Source: Dehalococcoidia bacterium
GTDB lineage: Bacteria; Chloroflexota; Dehalococcoidia; Dehalococcoidales; UBA1222
Assembly: GCA_009779255.1 (NCBI GenBank)
Contig: WREQ01000008.1
Coordinates: 1-45,712, forward strand
Direction of reading: 5' to 3'
Length of the DNA stretch: 45,712 nt
Notes under the pieces: model-generated
What the model saw: the letters and a program-made list of their open reading frames with translations, nothing else
What the model was told of the DNA's origin: nothing
The model's database searches: none
Position numbers and translations under genes: made by a program
Part shown: positions 1 to 7,882 of the stretch, piece by piece
Numbering within the stretch: position 1 is the stretch's first letter
How the letters are laid out: every line of letters starts with the position of its first letter

Positions 1-277
1 CGCTGCACTCCCTCTAGGATGGACTTGGCCATAAATCCATGCTGGAGGAACGAGCCTGCGAGTGACGAAGCATCCGGTGGGGCGATGGGTGGTTGCTCCA
101 CCCCACCAGATCCTTCGGTCGCTACGCTCCCTCCAGGATGGACTTGGTCATAAATCCATGCTGGAGGAACGAGCCTGCGAGTGACGAAGCATCTGGTGGG
201 GTGGTGGATGGTTACTCCTCGCCACAAGATCCTTCGGTCGCTACGCTCCCTCCAGGATGGACTTGTGCGAAACTCAT
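1..277. repeat. Palindromic repeat array A (about 119-nt units)
   Basis: Two and a half tandem copies of a unit running from AGATCCTTCGGTCGC to a GGTGG-rich spacer; unit starts at 108 and 227 give a 119-nt period, and the first copy is cut by the window edge. Each unit can fold into a long imperfect hairpin: outer arms GATCCTTCG / CGAAGCATC and inner arms CCTCCAGGATGGA / TCCATGCTGGAGG. The same unit recurs at 30602-31015 and decayed at 20743-20845. The ORF at 93-290 lies wholly inside the repeat and is not a gene. No transposase is attached, so it looks like a REP- or MITE-like element; this classification is inference. Confidence 0.85.
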
Positions 278-312
278 AACTGACCACTGAAAACTGAAAG
301 CTGAAAACTGAT
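278..312. repeat. Heptamer tandem repeat (xxCTGAx, five units)
   Basis: Five consecutive 7-nt units (AACTGAC, CACTGAA, AACTGAA, AGCTGAA, AACTGAT) directly follow repeat array A. The same module follows array B at 31016-31050, and three units occur on the minus strand at 29138-29158. The stretch 313-431 before yajC shows no gene; it only holds the leader of yajC. Confidence 0.8.
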
Positions 313-431
313 TACCTTCGACCTTGTGTCACCAACCACCTGAACTAACACATAAACTGGCGGAATCGGGCGGCACATGCTAAACTGGTGTCCACCTAAC
401 CTGAATATATAGACGATAGCGGAGATGCGAT

Positions 432-713
432 ATGGGTGACAATACAACCACACTGATTACTTTCGGGTTCTTGGCGCTGATGTTCGTGGGTTTCTATTTC
501 CTGATTATACGCCCACAACGCAAACGCCAGCAGCAGCAACAACAACTGACCGCCGAGCTGAAGACAGGCGACCGCGTCATAACATGGAGCGGCATCTACG
601 GCGAAATCATCAGCCTTGAGGCGGAAAGCTTTGTCCTCAAGGTGGATTCCGGTGCTACCATGCGCATGGCGCGTCAGGCAGTAGCTCAAAAGCAGTACGA
701 TCCTGCCAAATAA
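432..713 (+). CDS. yajC: Preprotein translocase subunit YajC
   Basis: Small single-span membrane protein of the SecDF-YajC accessory complex, which helps the Sec translocon export proteins. The 93-residue length is typical. A hydrophobic segment spans about residues 8-26, followed by the family hallmark IIRPQRKRQ and a glutamine run, then a small cytosolic domain with GDRVITWSGIYGEI. A GGAG sequence sits about 7 nt before the ATG. It is first in an apparent operon with nadB, whose reading frame resumes in the same frame right after the yajC stop. No secD or secF is in view. Identification is secure. Confidence 0.95.
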   Translation: MGDNTTTLITFGFLALMFVGFYFLIIRPQRKRQQQQQQLTAELKTGDRVITWSGIYGEIISLEAESFVLKVDSGATMRMARQAVAQKQYDPAK

Positions 714-728
714 TACCGGGGGCAGCCC

Positions 729-2267
729 ATCAGAAGCTACGATTACCTTATAGTCGGCAGCGGCATTGCCGGTCTCTATACGGCTCTGCTGGCGCGGCGG
801 CACGGCAGCGTGTTGCTGGTAACCAAGGGCAGTATTGACGACTGCAATACTCAGCACGCTCAGGGCGGCATTGCCGCCGCTATCGGCATCACGGACTCGC
901 CGGAACTGCACTTTGATGACACCTTCGCCGCCGGAGCCGGATTATGTAACGAGCAGGCGGTGCGCATACTGACTGCGGAAGCGGCAGACCGGATCGCCGA
1001 CTTGGTTAAATTCGGAGTGCCTTTCGACACCATCAACGGTGAAATCGCATTGACGCGCGAGGCCGCCCACAGCACGGCGCGCATACTGCACGCGGGGGGA
1101 GACGCCACCGGCGCCAGTATTGAAACCACACTGAGCCACCAGATACGCCTTACCGGCATCCCCGTCACCGAGCACTGCCTGGCAACTTCCATTCTGAGCA
1201 AGGAAGGACGTATCAACGGACTGGAAACCATCGATACCATCACCGGGCAAGTGCAGCAATTCGGCTGCCGCCATTTGATACTGGCTGCCGGCGGGGCGGG
1301 ACAGCTGTTCAGCTTTACCACCAACCCTGATGTGGCCACCGGCGACGGCGTGGCGCTGGCTTTCCGCGCCGGAGTTGAAATCACCGACATGGAATTCTTC
1401 CAGTTCCATCCCACGGCGCTGAGACTGCCCGGAGTGGATCCCTTTCTGATTTCAGAGGCGGTAAGAGGGGAAGGCGGCATACTGCGCAACAACAAGGGAG
1501 AGGCATTCATGAAAGGCTACTCCCCTCAAGTGGAACTGGCTCCGCGCGACGTAGTGGCGCGTGCCATTCACAGCGAAATGGCCAAAACATCCACCGACCA
1601 CGTATTTATCGATGCAACCCATCTGCCGGCAGCCATCACCGCCGCCCGCTTTCCACAGATTTATCGCCACTGCCTGGAGCACGGCCTCGACATGGCGAAA
1701 GACCTGATTCCGGTGGCTCCTGCGGCGCACTACATGATCGGCGGCATCCGCGTCAACACCTGGGGCGAAACCAGCCTGCCCGGCCTGTATGCCGCCGGTG
1801 AGGCTTCCTGCGCCGGTGTACACGGCGCCAACCGGCTGGCCTCCAACTCGCTACTTGAAGTGCTGGTTTTCGGCAAACGCATCATTGAGCGCTCCCTAAC
1901 CAGCGAAACAAGAGCAATCCCACGAGAGTGGGACGGTGACCTGCACCGCGTCATGCCCCACCGCAACCCCACCACAATCCATCCTCCATGTATAGCGGAC
2001 ATCCAGACGCTCATGTGGAACAATACCGGCATCGTGCGCAACAAAGAGGGGCTGGAGAAGGCCGCAGAGACGCTTGCCGGCTGGCAACAGGCGATGAAGC
2101 AGCCTTATGACCGCACCACATGGGAACTGCATAATATGGTTTCTATCGGACGGCTGATGACAGAAGCGGCGCTCATGCGCACCGAAAGCCGCGGGGCGCA
2201 CTACCGCACCGATTACCCGTCACCGCAAGAGAACTGGCACAGACATATCGTGCTGAAGGCAGAATAA
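729..2267 (+). CDS. nadB: L-aspartate oxidase NadB (non-canonical start)
   Basis: FAD enzyme oxidising L-aspartate to iminoaspartate, first step of de novo NAD synthesis, in the cytoplasm. The FAD-binding motif GSGIAGLYTALLA lies upstream of the ORF-track start (GTG 810), so that start is too late. Reading back in frame there is no ATG, GTG or TTG between the yajC stop (711) and this motif. The best fit is ATC at 729, giving IRSYDYLIVGSG (512 aa, normal family length), preceded by a G-rich CCGGGGG. Other family motifs: TQHAQGGIA, HSTARILHAGGD, FHPTAL, APAAHYMIGG and GANRLASNSLLE. nadC follows after 1 nt. Function is secure, the start codon is not; a point mutation or sequencing error are alternatives. 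Confidence 0.9.
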   Translation: MRSYDYLIVGSGIAGLYTALLARRHGSVLLVTKGSIDDCNTQHAQGGIAAAIGITDSPELHFDDTFAAGAGLCNEQAVRILTAEAADRIADLVKFGVPFDTINGEIALTREAAHSTARILHAGGDATGASIETTLSHQIRLTGIPVTEHCLATSILSKEGRINGLETIDTITGQVQQFGCRHLILAAGGAGQLFSFTTNPDVATGDGVALAFRAGVEITDMEFFQFHPTALRLPGVDPFLISEAVRGEGGILRNNKGEAFMKGYSPQVELAPRDVVARAIHSEMAKTSTDHVFIDATHLPAAITAARFPQIYRHCLEHGLDMAKDLIPVAPAAHYMIGGIRVNTWGETSLPGLYAAGEASCAGVHGANRLASNSLLEVLVFGKRIIERSLTSETRAIPREWDGDLHRVMPHRNPTTIHPPCIADIQTLMWNNTGIVRNKEGLEKAAETLAGWQQAMKQPYDRTTWELHNMVSIGRLMTEAALMRTESRGAHYRTDYPSPQENWHRHIVLKAE

Positions 2268-2268
2268 T

Positions 2269-3135
2269 ATGAACAACAACTCTTCACCTCTGTTGCAAAA
2301 CCGGGAAGTGCAGGACATCATCGCGCTCGCACTGGCTGAAGATACAGCGCAGAATGACATCTCCAGCAAGCTGACCATCCCAGAAAGTCTAGAGGCCGAA
2401 GCCACGCTTACAGCCAAGGCGGAGGGGATACTGGCGGGAGTCGATATCTTCAGTACGATTTTTGAGCGCATGGATAAAACGCTACAAGTCGATATTTTGA
2501 AGCGCGACGGAAGCTGGCTTTCCTGCGGCGACAAGGCGGCGACAATACACGGCAATGCCCGCTCCATACTGGCCGCCGAGCGCACCGCTATGAATTTTAT
2601 CTGCCATCTGAGCGGAATTGCGACAGCAACGGCGCTGTATGTAGAAGCGGTAAAAGGCACTGGGGTAGACATCGCGGATACCCGCAAGACCATGGCGGGG
2701 CAGCGCATGCTTGAAAAATACGCCATTATCTGCGGGGGCGGTAAGAATCACCGTTTTAATCTCTCCAGCGGCATCCTGATCAAAGATAACCACATCGCCG
2801 TGCTGCGGCGTTCCGGACTGACACTGGGGCAGATTGTGGCCAAGGCCGTGGCCAACAATAAACTCTACCTCAAAATTGAAGTCGAGGTGAACACCATCGA
2901 GCAGGCAATTGAAGCAGCAGAGGCAGGAGCGGATATACTGTTACTGGACAACATGAGCGTCATGGATATGAAAACCGTTACAGGGAAACTCCGGGGGAAA
3001 GTACGTTTAGAGGCTTCGGGCGGCATTACCATCGATAACGTCAGAGCGGTGGCTGAGACCGGAGTGGACATTATCTCAATCGGAGCGCTGACACATTCCG
3101 CCAGGGCGCTGGACATGAGCCTGGAGATAGAATAA
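2269..3135 (+). CDS. nadC: Nicotinate-nucleotide pyrophosphorylase (quinolinate PRTase)
   Basis: Converts quinolinate and PRPP to nicotinate mononucleotide, CO2 and PPi, third step of de novo NAD synthesis. At 288 residues it has the usual two-domain size. Visible motifs: EDTAQNDISS near the N-terminus, AERTAMNFICHLSGIAT, the active-site block DTRKTMAGQRMLEKYA followed by GGGKNHR, IKDNHI, then KIEVEV, DILLLDN and LEASGGI of the barrel. Most homologues read DTRKTTPGLR, so the MAGQ wording is a mild variant. The ATG is 1 nt after the nadB stop, indicating translational coupling. nadA (quinolinate synthase) is not in this window. Confidence 0.95.
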   Translation: MNNNSSPLLQNREVQDIIALALAEDTAQNDISSKLTIPESLEAEATLTAKAEGILAGVDIFSTIFERMDKTLQVDILKRDGSWLSCGDKAATIHGNARSILAAERTAMNFICHLSGIATATALYVEAVKGTGVDIADTRKTMAGQRMLEKYAIICGGGKNHRFNLSSGILIKDNHIAVLRRSGLTLGQIVAKAVANNKLYLKIEVEVNTIEQAIEAAEAGADILLLDNMSVMDMKTVTGKLRGKVRLEASGGITIDNVRAVAETGVDIISIGALTHSARALDMSLEIE

Positions 3136-3173
3136 GCCCACATATTAAAAGTCCCATTGAGGAGATTTATATT

Positions 3174-4622
3174 ATGACTTCATCCGTGCGAGTAAGATAC
3201 GCCCCTTCACCCACCGGATTCCCTCACGTGGGCAACATACGCACCGCCTTTTTCAACTGGCTATTCGCCCGTCACTGCGGGGGGAAATTCATCGTGCGCG
3301 TTGAGGACACCGACGTGGCGCGCACCGTTCAGGGGGCGCTGGAAGGCATTCTCGAAGGACTGCGCTGGCTGGGTATCGACTGGGACGAGGGACCGGAGGT
3401 TGGCGGCGATTTCGGGCCATACGTGCAGTCAAAACGCCTGGCCATTTACCACGGCATGGCGAATGATTTGGTGCAAAACGGCAACGCCTATTACTGCCAT
3501 TGCCCGTCCGAACGGCTGGAAGCGATACGCGCCGCGCAGACGGCCGCCAAACAGCCGCCGGGGTACGACCGTCACTGCCGCGACCTGGGGCTGGGGCCGG
3601 AGCCGGGGGCGGTAATCCGCTATAAAATGCCGCTGTCCGGCAGAACCGCCTTCAACGACCTGATACGCGGCGAGGTGAGTTTCGATAATGCCGTGCTGGA
3701 TGATTTTGTACTGCTCAAAAGCGACGGCTATCCGACATATCACCTGGCCAACGTCATAGACGATCACCTGATGCAAATATCACACGTTATGCGCGCCGAG
3801 GAGTGGCTATCGAGTACTCCCAAGCACTTGTTGCTTTATAACTCTTTCGGATACACCCCACCGACGTTTGCCCACCTGCCAATCATACTGGGACCAGACA
3901 GGGCGAAGTTATCCAAGCGCCACGGCGCGGTGTCCATACTGGAATACCGCGACAAGGGCTACCTGCCGGAGGCCATGGCCAATTTTCTGGCGCTACTCGG
4001 CTGGGCCTATGACGACAAGACCGAGATTTTTTCAATAAAGGAGCTGATTGAAAACTTCACCATTGAACGCGTCAGCCAAACTGCCGCCATTTTCAATGCC
4101 GATAAACTGGACTGGATGAATGGAGGATACATACGCAGGCTCACTTCCGATGACTTTCTTGCGCGCGCCCTGCCGTTTATGAAAAAAGGGCTGCCGGAGG
4201 AAGTCGCCCGCCCGCTGGATAATGATTATGTTAAGAAAGTGCTGCCACTGGTACATGAACGGGCCAAAACGCTGGCGGACGTGGCGAGCATGGAATCCAC
4301 CTGGTTCTTCTTCAACGACAATATTGAATACGACGCGGCGCTTCTGATAGACAAGAAAATGGATAGGCGACAGACACTGGACATGTTGGAAACGGCGTGC
4401 GCAAGGCTTGAAGTATTGGAAGCCTTCGACGCCGCTACTCTGGAAGCTTTGCTGCGCCCGCTGGCGGATGAGATCGGGGTAAAAGCAGGCCAGTTATTCG
4501 GAGCCATTCGCACCGCGGTCACCGGCCTCACCGCCACACCACCGCTGTTCCAGACCATGGAAGTGCTGGGAAAGACAACCTGCCTAGACAGGATTGGCAA
4601 AGCCATAGGTAAACTGCGGTAA
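3174..4622 (+). CDS. gltX: Glutamyl-tRNA synthetase
   Basis: Class I aminoacyl-tRNA synthetase charging tRNA-Glu, or tRNA-Glu and tRNA-Gln if non-discriminating, which the sequence alone does not settle. The 482-residue length is normal. The N-terminal RYAPSPTGFPHVGN carries the HIGH-type signature (HVGN, residues 18-21), VEDTD follows, and KLSKRHG near residue 245 is the KMSKS-type loop. A helical anticodon-binding domain makes up the C-terminal third. GAGGAG lies about 10 nt before the ATG. It sits 38 nt after nadC, probably in the yajC-nadB-nadC transcript. A tRNA-Glu(CTC) gene is at 16440. Confidence 0.95.
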   Translation: MTSSVRVRYAPSPTGFPHVGNIRTAFFNWLFARHCGGKFIVRVEDTDVARTVQGALEGILEGLRWLGIDWDEGPEVGGDFGPYVQSKRLAIYHGMANDLVQNGNAYYCHCPSERLEAIRAAQTAAKQPPGYDRHCRDLGLGPEPGAVIRYKMPLSGRTAFNDLIRGEVSFDNAVLDDFVLLKSDGYPTYHLANVIDDHLMQISHVMRAEEWLSSTPKHLLLYNSFGYTPPTFAHLPIILGPDRAKLSKRHGAVSILEYRDKGYLPEAMANFLALLGWAYDDKTEIFSIKELIENFTIERVSQTAAIFNADKLDWMNGGYIRRLTSDDFLARALPFMKKGLPEEVARPLDNDYVKKVLPLVHERAKTLADVASMESTWFFFNDNIEYDAALLIDKKMDRRQTLDMLETACARLEVLEAFDAATLEALLRPLADEIGVKAGQLFGAIRTAVTGLTATPPLFQTMEVLGKTTCLDRIGKAIGKLR

Positions 4623-4741
4623 ACCCAGAAGCACGCAGGCCGAAACAGGCACCATTACCAAATATCAAAACTCAATCGGTTTTTGAGATGGCAACTGCTG
4701 GATATACAATGCTTTGATTATTCTACAAATGGAAATACTCT

Positions 4742-5701
4742 GTGAAAGTTACGATTGACGAACTGCGCTCACGCGCCGCGCGGCTCACCGCCCGGCTCTC
4801 CGCCTGCGACATCTGCCCCAGAAAATGCGGCAGCAACCGCCTGCAAGGTGAGTTTGGGTATTGCCGCTCCGGAGCGCTACCGGTGGTATCATCTTACTGC
4901 CTGCACTATGGCGAGGAACCGGTGCTTTCTGGGACACAAGGCTCCGGAACCATTTTCTTTGCCAACTGCAACCTGCGCTGCGTTTTCTGCCAGAACTACC
5001 AGATAAGCCAGAACCCGTACAGGCAAAAGGAGCATGTTGTCAGCATAAAACGGCTGGCGGATATAATGCTGGAACTGCAGTCGCAGGGCTGCCACAACAT
5101 TAATCTGGTATCACCAACACACTTCGCGCCGCAGATTTTGCAGGCGCTGGCAATCGCCGTACCGGAAGGGCTGAAAGTCCCGCTGGTCTACAACACTAAC
5201 GCATACGACAGCATTGATACGCTTATGGAGCTGGACGGAGTCGTTGACATCTACCTGCCGGACATCAAGTACGCCTCGAATGAGATGAGCAACAAATACT
5301 CGACGGTGCCGAACTACGTAAAAACGGCGCGTGAAGCGATAAAGGAGATGTTTCGCCAGGCCGGTGAGCTGAAGGCAGATGAAGACAACATCGCACAAAA
5401 GGGAGTGATTGTGCGTCACCTGATTCTGCCGAACGGCATCGCCGGTGGCCACGAAAGTTTACTATGGCTGGCGCATGATGTCTCGCCCGCCATCACAGTC
5501 AGCATCATGAGCCAGTATCATCCCATGCATAACGCCGCGCGCTTCCCGGAGATAAACAGGCGTATCACGCCCGCTGAATACAATACAGTGACAGAATCGC
5601 TTGAAGAGGCAGGGCTGGAAAACGGCTGGGTTCAAGGAATGGAGTCCGCAGACAACTACCTGCCTGACTTTGAAAAAGAAGGGCATCCGTTCAAAAAATA
5701 A
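4742..5701 (+). CDS. PflX-like radical SAM protein
   Basis: Radical SAM protein of the pyruvate-formate-lyase-activating-enzyme-like family (COG1313, PflX type). The N-terminus has a cysteine motif CDICPRKCGSNR plus YCRSG, probably binding a metal or extra cluster. The radical SAM CxxxCxxC is in CNLRCVFCQNYQ, followed by the family's NLVSPTHF and YNTNAYDS. It presumably installs a glycyl radical or acts on a small molecule; no partner enzyme is nearby, so the substrate is unknown. The GTG start is the first in frame and has only a weak ribosome-binding site. A 119-nt non-coding gap separates it from gltX, and a perfect palindrome overlaps its stop. Confidence 0.85.
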   Translation: MKVTIDELRSRAARLTARLSACDICPRKCGSNRLQGEFGYCRSGALPVVSSYCLHYGEEPVLSGTQGSGTIFFANCNLRCVFCQNYQISQNPYRQKEHVVSIKRLADIMLELQSQGCHNINLVSPTHFAPQILQALAIAVPEGLKVPLVYNTNAYDSIDTLMELDGVVDIYLPDIKYASNEMSNKYSTVPNYVKTAREAIKEMFRQAGELKADEDNIAQKGVIVRHLILPNGIAGGHESLLWLAHDVSPAITVSIMSQYHPMHNAARFPEINRRITPAEYNTVTESLEEAGLENGWVQGMESADNYLPDFEKEGHPFKK

Positions 5702-5730
5702 ATCACCTCTCCACGCGTGGAGAGGTGATT
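5701..5730. terminator. 30-bp perfect palindrome, likely bidirectional terminator
   Basis: AATCACCTCTCCAC and GTGGAGAGGTGATT are exact inverted arms around a central GC. It starts at the last base of the radical SAM stop codon and lies 15 nt from the stop of the convergent small gene at 5746-5892. There is no T-run, so termination strength is uncertain. Confidence 0.6.
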
Positions 5731-5745
5731 GCGATGAACACGAGG

Positions 5746-5892
5746 CTAGCCGCCGGTATTCTTACGCTTGCGGCGCACAAAATGGAAATTGATGCGCAGG
5801 CCGTTGGCTTCAGTACCCTTTTTACTGACACTTTCGACAAAAGCAGAAGTTGTGGTATTCGGTTTCTCAGCCTTTTTAATCGTTTCAGGCAT
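5746..5892 (-). CDS. Small basic protein, 48 aa, unknown
   Basis: Not recognised. The ORF track lists a longer frame (75 aa, start 5973), but the ATG at 5892 has a good CTGGAG ribosome-binding site 7 nt upstream (TATAAAA spacer) and is the better start. The product begins MPETIKKAEKPNTTTS and ends in a strongly basic tail (FHFVRRKRKN). No membrane segment or cysteine motif. It converges on the radical SAM gene and shares the palindrome at 5701-5730 as a likely terminator, which supports it being a real transcription unit. The basic tail suggests nucleic-acid or ribosome contact, as a guess only. Confidence 0.5.
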   Translation of the reverse strand: MPETIKKAEKPNTTTSAFVESVSKKGTEANGLRINFHFVRRKRKNTGG

Positions 5893-6175
5893 TTTTATAC
5901 TCCAGTTTTTATCAGATAACCTCTGATTATAGCATGAACGGTGCCATCCAGCCAAACCGAAGAATCCCAGCATCGACTAGCACACCATATCGGCACATAA
6001 AGACAATGGTACATATCATTATGAAAAAACAGAACCGGACACACAACATACGAATGCTTTTCCGTGCAATGCCCCGAAAAAGCGTTGATACCAGAAAAAC
6101 GCTTTTGTGCCGCATGTGAAGCAAATGCACTCTATATATTTCCCCATGAAGCAAGCGGAGATTTTTCAAACATGA
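5893..6175. other. Intergenic stretch without a convincing gene
   Basis: Holds the upstream region of the 48-aa gene and a weak inverted repeat (AAAAGCGTT at 6078-6086 with AACGCTTTT at 6098-6106). ORFs in the track here (5927-6193 minus, 5934-6119 plus) have no ribosome-binding site and no protein-like composition. Confidence 0.5.
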
Positions 6176-6204
6176 TTGACTGAATTCGCTCAATGCGTTA
6201 TGGT
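6176..6204 (+). promoter_or_regulatory. Promoter of nitroreductase gene
   Basis: TTGACT (6176-6181) and TATGGT (6199-6204) with a 17-bp spacer, followed by a short leader carrying a strong AGGAGG site before the ATG at 6240. Confidence 0.5.
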
Positions 6205-6239
6205 TACTATAAGCAAAAAATTACAGGAGGAAAACCGCC

Positions 6240-6956
6240 ATGGATCTCTACTCCCCTATTTTCACCCGCAAGTCCACCCGTAACTTTGAAATGACGCCAT
6301 TGGGCAAGGAAACGATTCAGCAGATTGAGACATTCATAAAAGGTGTGGCGCCGCTGTTGCCCAAAGCAGAGTTCACACACAAAATTGTTGGCCCGGAAGG
6401 AGCCGCTGGCTTGGCTATTCCAAAAGCGCCCCACTATATGCTTATTTCAGGGAAAGACCAGCCCTTGCGCGGTGTTTGCGCCGGATTTCTCTTTCAGCAC
6501 GTGGAGTTGTATCTGTACTCAATGGGATTCGCCACACGCTGGCTGAGCAGCGTAAAAAGCAAGCCGAATGATCCGAATCATATTGTCGGTTTTGCCTTTG
6601 GAAAACCCGCCGAACTCGCAACAAGAAAATCCGCCGAATTTGACAGGAAATCCATATCGGAAATCGCCAAGGGGACGGACTCGCGGTTGGAAGCAGTTCG
6701 ATTAGCACCATCAGGGTTAAACAAGCAACCCTGGTATTTTATAGTGGAAGGTAAAACCGTGCATGTTTACTATCAACAGAGTTTGGGCGGTTTGATTGGT
6801 ATGATGTATAAACTCACCGCTGTGGACGCAGGGCTTGCGCTATGCCACATGGCAGTAGCCAGTGAACATGAAGGAAAGCCTTTCCGATTCAGTACAGACA
6901 AGAAAAACCCGCCATCCCCACCAGCAAAGTTCACCTACATAGGCACTGTGGAGTAG
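6240..6956 (+). CDS. Nitroreductase-family protein (TM1586 type)
   Basis: FMN-dependent nitroreductase-fold protein, 238 residues, of the putative TM nitroreductase group in which two half domains form the fold in one chain. The N-terminal FTRKSTRNFEM matches the RRSxRxF flavin-phosphate motif, and LAPSGLNKQPWYF in the second half is the second signature (APSxxNxQPW). The substrate cannot be read from the sequence; the family reduces nitro compounds, quinones or flavins. AGGAGG about 9 nt before the ATG gives a confident start. A GC-rich hairpin follows. The TetR regulator downstream has its own promoter and may control this gene, which is inference. Confidence 0.85.
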   Translation: MDLYSPIFTRKSTRNFEMTPLGKETIQQIETFIKGVAPLLPKAEFTHKIVGPEGAAGLAIPKAPHYMLISGKDQPLRGVCAGFLFQHVELYLYSMGFATRWLSSVKSKPNDPNHIVGFAFGKPAELATRKSAEFDRKSISEIAKGTDSRLEAVRLAPSGLNKQPWYFIVEGKTVHVYYQQSLGGLIGMMYKLTAVDAGLALCHMAVASEHEGKPFRFSTDKKNPPSPPAKFTYIGTVE

Positions 6957-6977
6957 TGAATCATTTCAGCAAAACAT

Positions 6978-7008
6978 GGACACCGCCGCCAGGAATGCGG
7001 CGGTGTCC
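6978..7008 (+). terminator. Terminator-like hairpin after the nitroreductase gene
   Basis: Exact 12-bp arms GGACACCGCCGC and GCGGCGGTGTCC with a 7-nt loop, 21 nt after the stop. No T-run follows. Confidence 0.6.
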
Positions 7009-7058
7009 AGACAGTGCGACCGATAGTTATCGCAGCCACTAAATGGTTTTTGTTCAAT

Positions 7059-7088
7059 TTAAAGAACGCTTTCGTAACGAAATATAAT
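7059..7088 (+). promoter_or_regulatory. TetR gene promoter with embedded operator
   Basis: A perfect TATAAT (7083-7088) is abutted by the inverted repeat TTTCGT-A-ACGAAA (7070-7082), which lies between the -10 and a weak -35 (TTAAAG). This is the usual place for an autorepressing TetR operator. Transcription would start near 7095, downstream of the GTG at 7090 used by the ORF track. Confidence 0.6.
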
Positions 7089-7155
7089 AGTGGAAAACCT
7101 GACAATTCCAGCGGTTTTCGGCTTTTTCAAAAACATGTTTAAGGGGAGTCAACTA

Positions 7156-7743
7156 ATGCCAAGAGTAACAAAGCCTGTTGAAGAACGTCGACAAGAAATC
7201 ATTGCCACAGCCCGCGAGATGTTTTCAGAATACGGATTTGACAAAACGCAAATGGCTGATATATCAAAGAAAATGAATGTCGCCGCAGGGACAATATACC
7301 ACTACTTCAAGTCAAAAACCGAATTGCTATATGCGGTCATTGATGAACTGACAAACAAAAACATGGAAAGAAAACAGCGGTTTTTAAGCGATACCGAAGG
7401 TTCCGCTTTCGACCGTTTGCAATTAATATTTACGATGTTTGAAAATGGTGAGTTACACGATGAATCGAACAGCCGTTTTTTAGCCGACCCCGCAATTATT
7501 CAATATTATTTTACAAAGATGAGCAATTCTTATTTGCCAATCCTCGTATCCTTAATCGAACATGGCAATACAGACGGCTCATGGAGCTGCAAATATCCAT
7601 CGGAAACAGCCGTGTTTATTTTACAAGGAATGGCGGGTGTGATGACCGCAGAGCATGAGCGAAACGATTCCCCTCAAGAAAAAAGGGACAGAATGAAGGC
7701 CTATACAAATGCCGTTTTTCGCGTATTAGATACTGCAAAATAG
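7156..7743 (+). CDS. TetR-family transcriptional regulator
   Basis: DNA-binding repressor of 195 residues. The helix-turn-helix is near the N-terminus: RRQEIIATAREMF, YGFDKTQMADISKKMNV, AAGTIYHYFKSKTELL. The rest is a divergent ligand-binding domain. The track starts at GTG 7090, but ATG 7156 has AAGGGGAG 9 nt upstream and lies downstream of the deduced transcription start, so I use it. A 13-bp palindrome in the promoter suggests autoregulation. Neighbours are a nitroreductase upstream and the convergent mgtA downstream. The ligand and regulon are unknown. Confidence 0.9.
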   Translation: MPRVTKPVEERRQEIIATAREMFSEYGFDKTQMADISKKMNVAAGTIYHYFKSKTELLYAVIDELTNKNMERKQRFLSDTEGSAFDRLQLIFTMFENGELHDESNSRFLADPAIIQYYFTKMSNSYLPILVSLIEHGNTDGSWSCKYPSETAVFILQGMAGVMTAEHERNDSPQEKRDRMKAYTNAVFRVLDTAK

Positions 7744-7882
7744 GCACGTGTTCCCATACCATCATCTAATAAGCGGCTACTTGCGAAGGTTATCGGCTAC
7801 TCATTTTGACCGCAGACTATCCCCCCGCGCTGGCAAAACGGTCTTCATGGCAGGAGTAAACCCACGCCCGGCCATAGCCCCG

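Noticed and set aside
1-277. Tandem array as a CRISPR
   Set aside because: Units are about 120 nt and nearly identical throughout, with no short repeat / unique spacer alternation and no cas genes.
396-911. 171-aa minus-strand ORF
   Set aside because: It is antisense to yajC and the nadB start, both of which are certain by motif.
5927-6193. 88-aa minus-strand ORF
   Set aside because: Cysteine and methionine-rich random composition, no ribosome-binding site, overlaps the nitroreductase promoter.
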